Part shown: piece after piece, positions 29,202-41,394 of the stretch
How positions within the stretch are numbered: position 1 is the first letter of the stretch
Layout: each line of letters begins with the position of its first letter
Source of the DNA: Symbiodinium natans
Taxonomy: Eukaryota > Sar > Dinophyceae > Suessiales > Symbiodiniaceae
Direction of reading: 5' to 3'
Length of the DNA: 47,361 nt
NCBI GenBank assembly: GCA_905221605.1
Contig: CAJNDS010000575.1
Coordinates: 64,001-111,361 of the forward strand
The notes under the pieces: generated by a model
What the model saw: the letters and a program-made list of their open reading frames with translations, nothing else
What the model was told of the DNA's origin: nothing
Databases searched by the model: none
Position numbers and translations under genes: made by a program

Positions 29202-29457
29202 GCCATCTAAAGTATTCATAACCCAATTTTTTTGAACTGTCACTCTCCTCTTATCCAAAACCTATGAAAAATTCCAACCTACATGAAAACAAATCACAAA
29301 ACATATACAGAATGGCACAGAAACAACAAAAACAACAAAGCAGCAAAAACCATCCAAAATCTACATACAACTTTTGGTTTTGAACTTTCACTCTCCTCTC
29401 ATCCGAAACCTGTGAATAAAATCACCTGCATTGAAACATATAGCAAAACACCTTACT
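29202..29457 (+). repeat. AT-rich 145-bp repeat pair, copy A
   Basis: Two related units of about 145 bases each contain CACTCTCCTCT, ATCC-AAACCT and a CAACAAAG segment. The pair is duplicated at 29571-29822, so four related units are present. Confidence 0.8.
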
Positions 29458-29489
29458 GCAAACCTGTAAAACCTAGATCCGAGAAGAGC

Positions 29490-29560
29490 AGCGGTTTTAG
29501 GGTTTAGGGTTTATAGGGTTTTGGGTTCAGGTTACCCCCTACACCCTAAACCTAAAACCC
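29490..29560. repeat. Telomere-like G-rich to C-rich junction
   Basis: TTTAGGG units at 29494-29530 are followed by CCCTAAA units at 29535-29560. This is the order expected at an end-to-end telomere joint, but the tract is very short and degenerate. Confidence 0.5.
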
Positions 29561-29570
29561 TTACCAGCAA

Positions 29571-29822
29571 AAACCATCTAAAATATCAATAACCCAATTT
29601 TTTGATCTGTCACTCTCCTCTCATCCAAAACCTATGAAAAGTTCCAACCTGCATGAACACATTCTGCAAAACATATACAGAATGGCACAGAAACAACAAA
29701 AACAACAAAGCAGCAACAGCCATCTAAAATATTCATACAACTTTTGGTTTTGAACTTTCACTCTCCTCTCATCCGAAACCTGTGAAAAATCCAACCTACA
29801 TTCAAACATATAGCAAAACATA
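29571..29822 (+). repeat. AT-rich 145-bp repeat pair, copy B
   Basis: Second copy of 29202-29457. The telomere-like junction lies between the two copies. Confidence 0.8.
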
Positions 29823-29829
29823 GACAGCA

Positions 29830-30112
29830 TAACTCTAAACCCCCTAAACCCGAAGCACTAAAGCGTAAACCCTAAAGCCTAACTCTAAACCCTAAACCCT
29901 AAACGTTAACCCAACCAAAGCCGAGGTGCCCCCTCAGTCACCCAGAGCCCTAAATCCTTAACCCTAAACCCTAAACCCTATTTGGGGTTCAGGGTTTGTG
30001 CTCTGATGATCAAGAGCTATCCGCATCTCTCACGTAAGACTCATCTCTAACGTCAGACTAAGGCCCCCTAAACCCTCAACCTGATCTCTAAACCCTAAAC
30101 CCTACACCCGGC
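29830..30112 (+). repeat. Scattered CCCTAAA telomere-like units
   Basis: CCCTAAA units occur in groups at 29832-29915, 29945-29982 and 30066-30108, mostly C-rich on this strand, with a G-rich patch at 29982-30000. Confidence 0.75.
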
Positions 30113-30240
30113 TGTTTTCTGACTCGCGTGCCGGTTTTTTGACACACGGCCCCATGCGCCGCCCCCGTTTTCCGACTAGGCGCGTTTTCTGACTCGGCCT
30201 TCTGGGTTTTCTGACTCGGTCTTTGCTGTTTTCGACTTTC
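30108..30240 (-). repeat. GTTTTCTGACTC repeats (inverted partner of 28975-29125)
   Basis: GTTTTCTGACTCG occurs near 30114, 30185 and 30208, with variants at 30167 and 30229. This is the reverse complement of the GAGTCGAAAAC motif, with one extra base. The two clusters face each other around the telomere-like block. Confidence 0.65.
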
Positions 30241-31282
30241 CCGACTTGCCGGTCCGATTCGTCGGGGTTACTTGGGGTGCCACGTGCACGCAAGTGGAAA
30301 TTCGGAGGATCGTTGAGCGGCGCGGGAGGTCGGACGGGTGGTCGGGCGAGTGATTCAGCAGGGAGGGTAGAGTGCTCCTGCGAGATGGAGTGGGGTGCAG
30401 GTGGTTGGGGGGCCGGTGCAGCTGGGAGGGTGCTGCGTGGGTGGTCGGGTGGGTGGTCCAAAACAGGGGGTGGCCGCGAGATGCCGGCTGGATGAGAGGC
30501 TGGATGTTCGTCGATTTGTAGTGCAAGCTTCATGTCATTGGATGTTCATTAATTTGCAGTACAAGTCTAGTACTGGAATCGAGGTTGCCGTCAGGTGGCT
30601 GGATATTCATTGCTTTGCTTTATACAAGGGCTTAGCAGGAGAGTGGTCGCGAGATGGGGGTGGTGCATGCAGTGGCGCGACGGGGTACGGGGCCCTTCCT
30701 GCTGGGAGGGGGTGCGGCTCGGGTGGTCGGGCCGACGGTCTTGCAGACGTGGTTCGCACTTAGTAGGAGTTGAAAAGGATGCTGCCGATAATGGTTTACG
30801 AGGAGGACCGCCAGGCGGTCCTGCTCCAATGTTATATCTGTTATATGCATGTTGTTACAGTTTAATTAGCGTGGTTGCGAGAACGGTCGAGGCTCGTGCG
30901 GTCCCGTTGGGGCACAGTTTTGTAGTAGTTTTTTTTTGCGCCGCCGTGAGAAGGGTTCGGAAATAAAACTGAGTTCACGTCCAGTGCCCCGGAGGCTTTG
31001 GGCGCTGGCGTGGAGGCATAGAACGTGTCGGTTGCACTGTCAGCGTCTGCGCATATTCACTGTGTTAAAGTAGTGTCAGCGCCGGCTTTGCCAGGTTCCG
31101 GAAAGTCCTGCGCTCGAGAAGGCCCACTCCTCGATACAAACACATCATCAATCACGAAAGCTAGCCTCCGGGGCTGAGTTTCTTATCAACCGAAGGTTGC
31201 AACAAGGGGTATGGGGAAGGGCCTCCCTGCAGTGACCCTTTTTTGGGCATCAAAAGGTGGTGCTTCGGCTTGCCTTTGAATG
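30241..31282. other. G-rich non-coding stretch
   Basis: It contains degenerate GGGTGGTCGG-type repeats at about 30325-30480 and again at 30640-30745, with a GGATGTTCATT-like segment between. No gene is recognised; open frames here are Gly-rich artefacts. Confidence 0.4.
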
Positions 31283-31405
31283 GAGAAAGCCCCCAGTGAT
31301 GCTCGTGATGCTCGCTCACTGGTTCCGGTTGGGCTCCAATGATGCGCATGATGCTCACTGATCGGTTCCGGTGCCCCAGTGCTGCACATGATGCTCGCTT
31401 ACCGG
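31283..31405 (-). repeat. ATGATGCTC-rich tandem repeat (about 45-bp units)
   Basis: Three units built from GATGCTCGTGATGCTCGCT and a GGTTCCGGT tail. The core GATGCTCATGATG also occurs in each 2.2-kb array unit (for example 14873-14889) and near 10377, so it is dispersed. Confidence 0.7.
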
Positions 31406-31547
31406 CTCTGCTTGGAACCCAAGAATGTGTCAGGGGCTGTACTGCTTCATGTGCACGCTTAGGTCATGGCAAACGTGTCTTGCGCACACCGCTGCATGGC
31501 AGCTCAAGCCCACGTGCTTCCGACAGTCACAACGATATCACTCGTAA

Positions 31548-32165
31548 CGGCGTCACAGGGGTATGATTTCGTTTTGTTGCGGGCATCAGCGTGTGTATGT
31601 TTTTGAGCTCGCACGGAACAGGGTGTTGAACTACAGGCATCCATGTGTGTCTGTGTGTGTTTGTGTGACGGCCATTGGCGTGGATATGTTGTAAGATCAC
31701 ACATACCAGGGACACACTCACACGTCACAGAGGGTACGGTTTGCTGCGGGCACACCAGCACAAACAGTGTCCTCGCGTCATACACTGCAGAAGTGTGTTA
31801 GTGCGCCCAAGAAGTGCATGTGAGAGCTGAAGAAGCGCCGCTTGCAGTGTCATGTCACGAGATCAGTGTAGCTCGAGGCCAAGCTTGTGAGAAATTCATT
31901 GCGACAGACTCGGCGACTGAATGTCGTGAGATCACACATCCCAGGGAGTATGATTTATTGCGGGCATCGGTGCGTGTATGTTGTGGGAGCACACATCACA
32001 GGGTGTGCGAAGTGTTGCGGATCTTGGCATATGAGTGTGGTCAGCTCACACATCGCGGAGGATACGGTTTGTTGCGGGCGTCGGCGTGTGTATGTGATTG
32101 AGAGTGGATACAGGAACGGACTGTGCATGTTGCATGTCAGTCTTGGTTACGGGTATCGGATGGTA
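31548..32165 (+). repeat. Diverged minisatellite
   Basis: Imperfect units of about 60-110 bases centre on TTGTTGCGGGCATCGGCGTG followed by TGTATG and a CACACATCACAGGG element. Clear starts are near 31560, 31735, 31948 and 32060. No gene is seen. Confidence 0.65.
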
Positions 32166-32170
32166 TCGGT

Positions 32171-32657
<487 letters not shown>

Positions 32658-34991
32658 TTCGTATTGTAAGATCACACGTAACCGGGACGACCTGGATGCT
32701 TCCTGTCAAGCAAAGCGCAAGACTTTCAAGTGTGCAGGGCGAGGTGTATCTGGCAGGACACACATCAGACGTGCTTCAGACACGGATCACACTCCACTGA
32801 GGACATCGTCGGCGAGATAGGTGACATACTGGGTAGAAGCCTCAGCGATTCAGCGAACCGCCGTGGAACGGCTTCTTGTCGCGACGTCGCAGAAATCCTC
32901 AGGTGATGAGCAGCTTAGCAGTGCTCGGCGGACGTTGCGGAGGTCACAATCGGTTCCCACAGCTGCAACAGCTGCCCTTGACCATCACACAGCAGAGCTC
33001 GAGGAGACCGGAAAGAATCATACCGAGGGTCTTGCAGACATGGGCACACTCAAAATGGCCGTGGGCGAAACACCCCTGATCACCCCGGTCAAACTCGTCG
33101 AACAGCGAAATCATCGACGAAAACAAGTAGGGACTCCAGAAGATACCGTATGTCAGGCCACCTCTCTTGACGACCCATGGGAGGGCAAAGAGTTTCGCAA
33201 ACCCTTCCCACAACATTGAGCCTGACCCTCGATGTGTCTCTCCATGTTTTTGCCGTGACTTCCAAGACCGGTCTTGGCACACATTTTTTAATCATTTTTT
33301 CTCGTGTTTTTTTGCAGGAGGAGGCCGAGCATCGCAGGCCAGCGGATGCATCAGAAATGCTGAGCTGTGCTAATTTTGCGGGCGGACATGCTGCTGCTCC
33401 AAAAATTTGTGTTTCATGTTATGCTCATCATGAAGATACAGGCCTGACAGTGGGCGGGGTCGCGGCTTGACCTCTGAAGAGGCGGGTGCAAGGGCAGTCT
33501 TCGTGGTGTTGAGCCGCTCTTTTTAGTCCTTAGCAGTGGGAGTGGGAGCGCGAGCAGCAGTTGGAGTAGGAGAAGGATAGGGGCCAGGGATAGGGTAGGG
33601 GTACGGGCAGGCAGAAGTAGCAGCAGCATGCCGATGATTGATCCTCGCCCTCAGCTTCAGGCAAGCGGCGCACACGTGCAGTCTGGAACCAAGAGCTACT
33701 CATGTAACCAACAATCAATATGACAATATGTGCCAGCAACTTCTGCTTTCAGAACATCCAAATTGCGAAATTGGATACGGTCAACCTCCAAAGGCGCACG
33801 GGCACCCGTGATCGCGCAGACATGCCTCCGCGCTTTTCTCAGCAAACCTACATGACTTCTGTAGTTCGGTAGAAGAATTCGCGTGCTGGCTGGTAGAGAG
33901 CTCTTGCTTTGGCAAAACACCTATGACTTCACGGCTGTAATTACGGATGTTGAAGATTTATTTGGTGCCATGCCCAGGTCAGGTGACACCGACAGGACTT
34001 TCACTCTTGGCATCTGGGCTGCAAGGTTACGTAGTCACCACGTATATAGTCAGAAAGATTGCTGCAAGTTCACTATCCGTGCATGCTGGCTGCCGGCTCT
34101 CAATAGCCTGACTGATGATTGCAGGCAACCCACGCCAGCGCTCACAGCCGCCTCCTGGCTCACCACCAGGTCGATTTGACAGGTCACCCTCAGGTAGGGA
34201 CTCGGTTCGCAGTGTTGTATTCACCTGCGGATGGGAGGGCGCGCAGGTATAGTGTTGCCTGCACAGGCAGCGGCTATGCTTCTGATGGCCGCTTCCACGG
34301 GTGCGGCCCTTGGACTCCGAAGGCGTGCAAGAATCTGCCGCACGGCTGTGCAAGAGATTTCGTAGGAACAGTGAGGCAACATGTTGGATGCCTCAACCAG
34401 TTTCAGCATTTGTCTTTGGCATGAGGGGTTTTGGATTCTTTCGAGTACTCCGGCTTGCAGTCCACAAGTCGAGGCGTTTTCGCATGGATTGCGCAATGTG
34501 TGAAATGCCAAGCACGTCTCCTGATGCTAGCTGCAGAGTGTTGAGCTTGGGAAACGGAGAGGTTATGAAAGGTTGTGAATGCATTGAAAGCATGCTGCCT
34601 CAAGGTCTGGTGCGGGAGAGGCGCGCCGCTGGTCTCGTTATGAAGTCGCTGTCGTTGGATCTAAATCTGATGCCTGCCTGCCAGTCGACCTCTGCACGGA
34701 GAGCGTTGGAAATGGAGATTTCGCAGGACGTCCCAGCATGACATAGCTGTCCCTGTCATGCCCGAGGCGCGAGATCGCTGATTTTCAGTGGAAGTGCTTG
34801 ATCCAAGGCTGCAGGCACGGCCAAGGCGGCGACTTGGTGGAGCAAAGGCGAGGCCGCAGACATCTGAAGACGGTGCTCGACTCTGACATCCAACTTTTGG
34901 GGTGATTTGGGGTTGAACTAGAGGATCATGGAACTGTGGATCGATGTATGCACACGCTACATGTATCTATAAGCCTACATATCACATATGT
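32658..34991. other. Unassigned sequence, possible exon fragments
   Basis: No family recognised. A minus-strand frame at 32944-33282 has protein-like composition (WVVKRGGLTYGIFWSPYLFS). A plus-strand frame at 34301-34741 and an overlapping minus-strand frame at 34221-34511 are similarly ambiguous. Purine-rich repeats occupy 33535-33610. Confidence 0.3.
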
Positions 34992-35021
34992 ATCTCTCTC
35001 TATATATATATATATATATAT
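34992..35021. repeat. (TC)n-(TA)n microsatellite
   Basis: Short TC and TA dinucleotide runs mark the change from balanced to AT-rich DNA. Confidence 0.85.
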
Positions 35022-35108
35022 GAGCCTGAGACCTTTAGGGTTCTGTTGGCTTAGCTTTCATATGAGCATTTAAAAAATCATACAAATATAGCAATTACAA
35101 TACGACTC

Positions 35109-36038
35109 TAACACTTTGGGTCGAGAGGTTTTTCCGCTAATATAATTCAGACATCATCCGAGATACTTACACAACAAATGAAAAACAACAAATGAACTCT
35201 ATGATCTTCTTAAACTTTACACAGCCTATAAAGCTTACGCACCTCTACGTATAACGTGAGATCCCTGGTTTTTGATCCTCAACATACATGTCCAACTACA
35301 CACGCAAATATAATAAACAATAAACGTGCTTACATTCAAACCCGAACTTGAGTCGTAGAGACCTTGAAGCCACACTTTCCAGTAAAAGTCATGTCCTGAA
35401 CCAAAACTCATATAACGCACAGAAAAAAGAATGTACACATGCATTAAGAGCAACTTTAAAAAAAGACAGTGTATAGATTGTTTCCGCTCACACAATTCAA
35501 GCAGAATTGTAACCAACTATAATAAAGCACTGGGATATTGCCTATAATCACAGTCACCAAACAAGTCTCAAAAAACGTTAAAACACTTTCGCTCGAGAGA
35601 TTTCTGTTAAGATAATGCAAATATCCTTCTAAATAGTTATCCAGATGAATATGCTAGAATATCCGCCTGCAATCATAGTCACTCCAAAAAAATGAAACGC
35701 TTTCGGTCGAGAGATTTTCTGCTAGTATAATGCAGACATCGTTCCAAATAATGATACAACGGATGAATACTTTACAACTTCCGCCCATAGTCATAGTCAT
35801 AGGCACACAAAAAGCAAAAAGTTTTTCAAACAAGTTTGAAACGATTTCGGTCAAGAGATTTTTTCTGCTAATATAGTTCAGACATCGTTCCGAATTATTA
35901 CACAACTGATGAATATACTACAACTGATGAATACTACAATTTTCGCCTATATCCATACTCACATAAACAATTTCATCAAATCAATGTTGAAACACTTCGG
36001 GTCGAGAGGTTGTTCTGCTAATGTAAGGCAGACATCGT
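35109..36038 (+). repeat. AT-rich tandem repeat, 110-150-bp units
   Basis: Units start with ACACTTTCGGTCGAGAGATT and continue with CTGCTAATATAATGCAGACA. Starts are near 35111, 35583, 35697, 35838 and 35990, with a degenerate unit near 35470. Open frames are absent or short. Confidence 0.8.
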
Positions 36039-36370
36039 CTCAAGAGGAAATGAAGAGAGAGGTTGGCGAGCTTCAGTGTTCTTATCCCTTTCTCTTTCCC
36101 TTATTGTTCCTCATTGTTTCTCTTTGTCTCTCGAACGAAATTCGATAACTCACTTCCCTTTGTCTCCTCTCGTGCTTCTGCTTGTCTTGTTTATTCCTCT
36201 TCTCTCTTCATGTTTTCTTCAAGAGGAAACACGACAAAATATTATGTGGAGAGGAAACGTTCCGATCGAATCACACATGTTGCATATTTTCTTGTCTTCA
36301 CCTGATCATGTCTGCTTCCTCTTGAATTTTGATTTGGTCTCCGCGATCAGGGAAAATAAATGAAGACATA
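36039..36370 (+). repeat. Direct duplication of a pyrimidine-rich segment, copy A
   Basis: From TCAAGAGGAAATGAAGAGAG through a TCTTTGTCTCTCGAA block to the GGTGTCTGC-like end. The copy at 37064 is similar with indels. The frames encode Ser/Phe/Leu-rich strings and are probably not genes. Confidence 0.8.
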
Positions 36371-37063
36371 ATAAAAGAGGTGGGCGAATCGAATGGATGG
36401 AGTGGGATGTGAAAACTTGTCCATCCTTCTCTACCCCTTGCTTTAGCTCTTTTTGTCTTGTTTTTCTGGGATGAGATAGGAACGCGAAACGGAAAAGAAA
36501 GGAACAGAGGGAGGCCCCCCTCTTTTTCCACACAGTTCACCTCCTTTGATCTTCTTTCGTTCTTCCCATGGCGCCCCCCCGACCTAACAACCACACATTT
36601 CAGGGCATGGAATGTGTCATGTTTGGGCCCTTCAACGCGAAATGGTGGTTCAAAAGTTTAAAATCTTTCGGGACTTCTGAATGCAGTGGAAAGAGGGGGC
36701 CCTCGCTTTCCCACCTTTCGTTTGCTGATCATTAACCTCACTCAAGCGGAAAACGGAGAAAGGCAAGGGAGAGAGAGAGGGGAAAGGGAACGCTTCTCAC
36801 ATTTCCTCTCTATACTTTAGTCCTCCCCATCCTCTTTTGTTTTGCTTCTCTCCTTTTCTCTCTCTTTATCTCTCTCTCTCTCTCTCTCGCTATCTCTTTC
36901 CTTTTCCATTTCTCTTGTCTGACGGGACCAAAGGAGCCGGCAAGAGTTAGAAACAAGGATACGAAAAAAGGAAGCAGAATCATGAAAGATGCATAAGCTT
37001 ATAGAAGTAAGGAGCACATCTCGTCTCCCACGCGCCTTTCCTTTTGTTGTCTTTCATCCGCTC
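36371..37063. other. Spacer between the pyrimidine-rich duplicates
   Basis: Unassigned; includes TCTC-rich tracts around 36850-36900. No recognisable gene. Confidence 0.4.
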
Positions 37064-37345
37064 AAGAGGGAATGAAGAGAGAGGATGGTGAGCTTCAGTG
37101 TTCATATCCTCTTCAGTCTTCTTATCCCATTCTCTTTTGCATTGTTGTTCCTCATTGTTTCTCTTTGTCTCTCGAATAAAATTGATAACTCACTTCCCTT
37201 TGTCTCCTCTAGTGCTTCTGCTTGCGTTGTTTATTTCTCTTCTCTCTTCCTGTTTTCTTCAAGAGGAAACACGGCAAAAATGATGGGGAGAGGAAGCATT
37301 CCGATCGAATCATACATGTTGTGTCTTTCACCTGATGGTGTCTGC
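37064..37345 (+). repeat. Direct duplication of a pyrimidine-rich segment, copy B
   Basis: Second copy of 36039-36370, about 1025 bases downstream of the first. Confidence 0.8.
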
Positions 37346-37450
37346 TTCCTCTTGCATTTTGCACAAGATGCTTGCGAACAACCACTAGCAGCCTGTTGGA
37401 AGGTCTCAGGAAATAATGAAAGGATATTTGCTCACAGTATTCTCGCGTCT

Positions 37451-38040
37451 CCGGGGCTTACATTGAAAAGATTTTTTCGCATCACCCTATGCTTTTGAAT
37501 ACTTTCTCGTCTTATTGTTCGAGGCTTTCCATCCTTCCCTCTCCATTATCTACATTTGATATACAATACAGATACCCTAGATACATAGACTTTTGCTTTG
37601 CATTTCCACAAGAGGCAAGTCCTACAAACCTAGGCACAACCTTACTGTATGGGATTTATGGGTTTAGGGATTTAAACCTTAAACCCTACAGGGCTATAAG
37701 ATTCTGATCCTAGAGGTAATGCCTACACCTTAAACCCTAAACCTTTAAACCCTTAAACCCTATAGGGCCAACCCCGTCAGGGTTGTAGAGATAAACCCCG
37801 AAAAGCCCCAAACCTTGAATCGCTATAGGGTTTCAAGGTTTAAATGCCTAAGCCTGAGGCTGACATTCCCAAAACTTTTATATGCATTTTAACCCAAGGC
37901 CTATAGGGTTAAACCTTTGAACCGTTTAGAGCCCTGAAAGGCTCAACCTTAACCCTCTAGGGTTTAAAGATTAAGGGTTTAGGTTTAATTGCTAAACCTT
38001 GAAACCCTATAGGGTTTTAAGATTTAGGGTTTAATTTTTA
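37451..38040 (+). repeat. Large direct repeat with degenerate telomeric DNA, copy A
   Basis: It starts CCGGGGCTTACA, passes through TTCGCATCACCCTATGCT and a GATATACAATACA block, and ends in many AACCCTATAGGGTTT-type palindromic units. Copy B at 39612-40318 has the same order. The second half is mutated TTTAGGG/CCCTAAA sequence. Confidence 0.82.
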
Positions 38041-38124
38041 ACCCTAAACCGTATAGGCTGTAAGACTTAGACCCTATAGGGCTTCGGGGCGTCGATTAAA
38101 AACCCTAAACCCTTAACTGGTAGG

Positions 38125-38340
38125 GATAGGAAGGTGATAAGAAGGTGATAACAAGGTGATAAGAAGGGCGTAAGAAGGGCGTAAGAACATTGCAAAAGGT
38201 GATAAGAAGGTGATGAGAAGATGATAAAGGTCATAAAAGGTGATAACAAGATGATAAAAAGGTGATAAGAAGGGGATAAGAAGGTTATACAAAGGTGATA
38301 GATAAGAAGGTGATAACGGTGATGACAAGGTTAAAACGGG
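38125..38340 (+). repeat. 11-bp minisatellite
   Basis: About 18 units of AAGGTGATAAG, some as AAGGGCGTAAG or AAGATGATAAA. Minus-strand peptides rich in Leu-Ser-Pro-Ser-Tyr are translations of the repeat. Confidence 0.88.
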
Positions 38341-38384
38341 GGCGGGAGTGGAGAGATGGCGGGGTGAGGGAATAAGCAAGGGCG

Positions 38385-38525
38385 CCCGCCCCCCCCCCCC
38401 CCCCCTCCTTTAAGGTGGTTGCGCGTGGGATAAGGGAGCGCCCCCCCCCTACCACCTTCAGGTCCCCCCCCCCCACAAGGTCCCCCCCCACCCCCCCCCA
38501 AGGTCCTCCCCCGCCCCCCACAGTC
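38385..38525. repeat. C-rich homopolymer cluster
   Basis: Six or more runs of 7-18 C in 140 bases, separated by AAGGT or ACCACC. It could form i-motif and G-quadruplex structures and is a likely place for assembly errors. Confidence 0.9.
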
Positions 38526-38807
38526 ACCATGCTCTGAAGGTCTGTGGTACTTTGCAGAGGTCGTACTGAACAGAGCGTCCCTGTACCTAAACTTCGTTTG
38601 CGACACGGGGTTCCAGCGGGGGAAGCAAGGGGGCTGAAGGAGTTTAGGGCTTCAGATTTCGAGTTTAGGGGTCTTCGATCTTACCTGACTAACCGGTTGA
38701 GGCATGTGCCTGAAATACGGAAAAAGCTGCGCCGGCGGCTCCAAGTCCTGCCGACTCGCTGCATGCCACCCCCCTGTGGTGACTAGCTTTCGTAGCCCCT
38801 TCTCAAG

Positions 38808-39088
38808 TTGCGTCCGGTACAGTTGCCCGCCTATTGCGTCTGGCCAAATTTCCGGTACGGTTGCCCGCCAGAGCCCCCTTGGCCTGCTATATTGCATGTG
38901 GCCACATTCCGGTACAAAAAGCCTGCGCCTGAACCTCCTTGGCCTGCTTATTGCATCCGGTACAGTTGCCCGCCTGAGCCTCCTGGCCTGCGTACTGCGT
39001 CCGGTACAGTTGCCCGCCTAAGCCTCCTTGGCCTGCTTATCGCGTCTGGCCCATTCCGGTACAGTTGCCCGCCTAAGCCCCCTATGCT
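38808..39088 (+). repeat. Minisatellite with CCGGTACAGTTGCCCGCC core
   Basis: About six units of 45-60 bases: CCGGTACAGTTGCCCGCC, then AGCCTCCTTGGCCTGCTTAT and a variable GCGTCTGGCC. The open frame across it is repeat-derived. Confidence 0.85.
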
Positions 39089-39186
39089 GTACTGTCTTCT
39101 GTCCTGAGAGTCGCGTCACATGATGTGCGCCGCCGCTTTGTCCTTAAAATCTAACAACCCCACTTGTCCGGTGGGGGATGAAAACA

Positions 39187-39540
39187 AAATCTTCGCCCGC
39201 GCCCCAATAAGCAAAACCAAAATCTCTGCCCATGCCCCAATAAGCAAAACAAACATCTTTGCCTACGCCCCAATAAGCAAAACCAAAATCTCTGCCCACG
39301 TCCCAATAAGCGAAACAAACATCTTTGCCCACGCCCCACTCAGCAAAACAAGCATTTTTGCCCACGCCTCAAAAAGCAAAACAAACATCTTTTGCTCACG
39401 CCCCAAAAAGCAAAACACAAATCTTCGCCCACGCCCCAATAAGCAAAGCAAACATCTTGGCCCCACTAAGCAAAACACAAATCTTTGCCCACGCCCCAAT
39501 AAACAAACAAAAATCTTTGCCCACGCCCAGTAAGCAAAGC
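39187..39540 (+). repeat. 33-bp minisatellite with an 11-residue periodic frame
   Basis: About eleven units of CCCCAATAAGCAAAAC plus CAAAATCTCTGCCCACG. The unit is 33 bases, so one frame stays open and repeats APISKTKISAH for seven units before phase is lost. Coding use is doubtful: no recognisable start context and later units break the period. Confidence 0.85.
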
Positions 39541-39611
39541 GAATTTTTTCAAGGCTTGCGACTTGTCTTCTGGATACGGACTCCTTGAAAACCCTTGGAC
39601 AGGACTTGTCC

Positions 39612-40318
39612 CCGGGGCTTACAGTACATGATTTTTCGCATCACCCTATGCTCTCGAATACTTTCTCGTCTTGTTCGAGGCTTTCCATCCTTCCTTCTCC
39701 ATTATCAACACCTGATATACAATACATATACTCTATATACATAGTCTTTTGACTGTGGAGGCAAGCCCTACAAACATAGGCACAACCTTATGGGATTTAT
39801 GGGTTAGGGATTTAAGCCTCAAACCCTACTTAAGCCCTATAGGGCCAACTCCGTCAGGGTGTTAGAGATATACCCTGAATATCCCTAAACCTTGAAACGC
39901 TATAGGGTTTAAAGATTTCAATGCCTAAACCTGAGGCAGAAATTCCCAAAACTTTTATATGCATTTAAACCTTAGGCCTGGGCATTTCTAACTTCAACGC
40001 CTATAGAGTCAAGACCTTTGAGCCTTTTAGAGCCCTATAGGTTTTAGGGTTCTGACCCTAAAGTGTTTAGGGTTAAGGTTTGAATGCCTAAACCTTAAAA
40101 TTTGAGGGTTTACGCTAAATCTGAAAACCCCAAACCTCTAAACCTAAACCCTGGAGGGTTTAAAGATGAAGTTTAATTGCTGGCTTAGGTTTAAATCCCT
40201 AAATCTTAAACCCTGAACCTTTCAACCTTAACCCTTTAGGGTTTAAAGATTGAAGGTCTGGGTTTAATTGCTAAACCTTGAAACCCTATATAGGGTTTAA
40301 AGATTTAGGGTTTATAGG
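39612..40318 (+). repeat. Large direct repeat with degenerate telomeric DNA, copy B
   Basis: Second copy of 37451-38040, about 2.16 kb downstream. The three minisatellites lie between the copies, so the intervening block may have expanded after duplication. Confidence 0.82.
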
Positions 40319-41394
40319 GTTTATCATACTTACACACACATACACATATACATACACACACATATGGGTGCACCCAACTCACCTGAGTAAGTCCTTTCCT
40401 ATCCAGGGTGTCGGTGCAACTCAAGCCATTATGGAAAGAAGCGCGAGAGACGTATGCCTGCTGTGAAGCATTGCTGTCAGGCAGAGGCTGATCGCAGAGG
40501 CACTGCATTTGCAAGCTCTTGTTTGTGGAGAAGCATTTGGAACGTAACAAGCCTTGTCTTGTCTTCTCTTTAACAACCGACGAAGGGTTGGAGGCGTGGG
40601 GTAGCAGGAATGTCGTGCGATGCTGGGCAGCGAACATTTCGGCAGCATGCGCTTTTCAAAGCTTTTCAGCCAGGGAGATCACTCCCAGTTTGTTTTTAGT
40701 TAAGGTTTCTATGGGCCACAGGGGATCATGATATGATAAGTTGCATGCGCAGGAAGATCGAGAGACGGCGGGAGACCAAGAGGGGGTGTCGTCTGGTTAA
40801 GGTCGATATTGATTCCTTGTTTTCTGACGTTCCCTTTTGCCAGTATGATAACAACATAATCCCAAATGGTCAACCTTTTACTTGATTGCATGTCGAAAGG
40901 TTTTAGACCATTCGGCTGCTTTCACCTGTGACTGTAGGGTTTGAATTCGGGAGCGTTTCTGCGTTAGTGGTGGTGTTTTGTCGTAGAGCAATTGGGGCCT
41001 TGAGGTTTGAGAGCTGAGGAGAAGTCGTCTCTTGAAGGGTTCCGGGCTGCAATCGACTGCCCTCCGATGTAGCCTCCAACACACTTCAGCGCAAGGTAGC
41101 CAAGCTGAGTAGACTTCTATACCCTAAGCCCAGGAACCCCTGCATCCTCAACCCTTCGTTCGAAACCCCAAAGCCCCAAATGATAGCTTCGAAGCTAAAG
41201 AAGCCCCAATGTCCAGAGCCGAAGTCGTGAAAAGCTTCAGACACCGGTTCGAAATCCTAACTTAACTTAACCTCCACCCGCTCTCTGTATGAAGGCGTAT
41301 CCTTGCCAGAGCGGCTTGAAAGGACTGCACGAGCATCAGAATTGCACGGAAAATTCGTTTCTGCTCCTGAATCCGGAAGCCAATTCTGAAATCC
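40319..41394. other. Unassigned sequence
   Basis: A short (TACACA)n tract lies at 40326-40362. The rest has open frames of 60-110 codons with no recognisable family. Confidence 0.35.

Noticed and set aside
33089-33295. FVDD-like string on the minus strand suggesting a reverse transcriptase
   Set aside because: No other RT motif lies around it in any frame.
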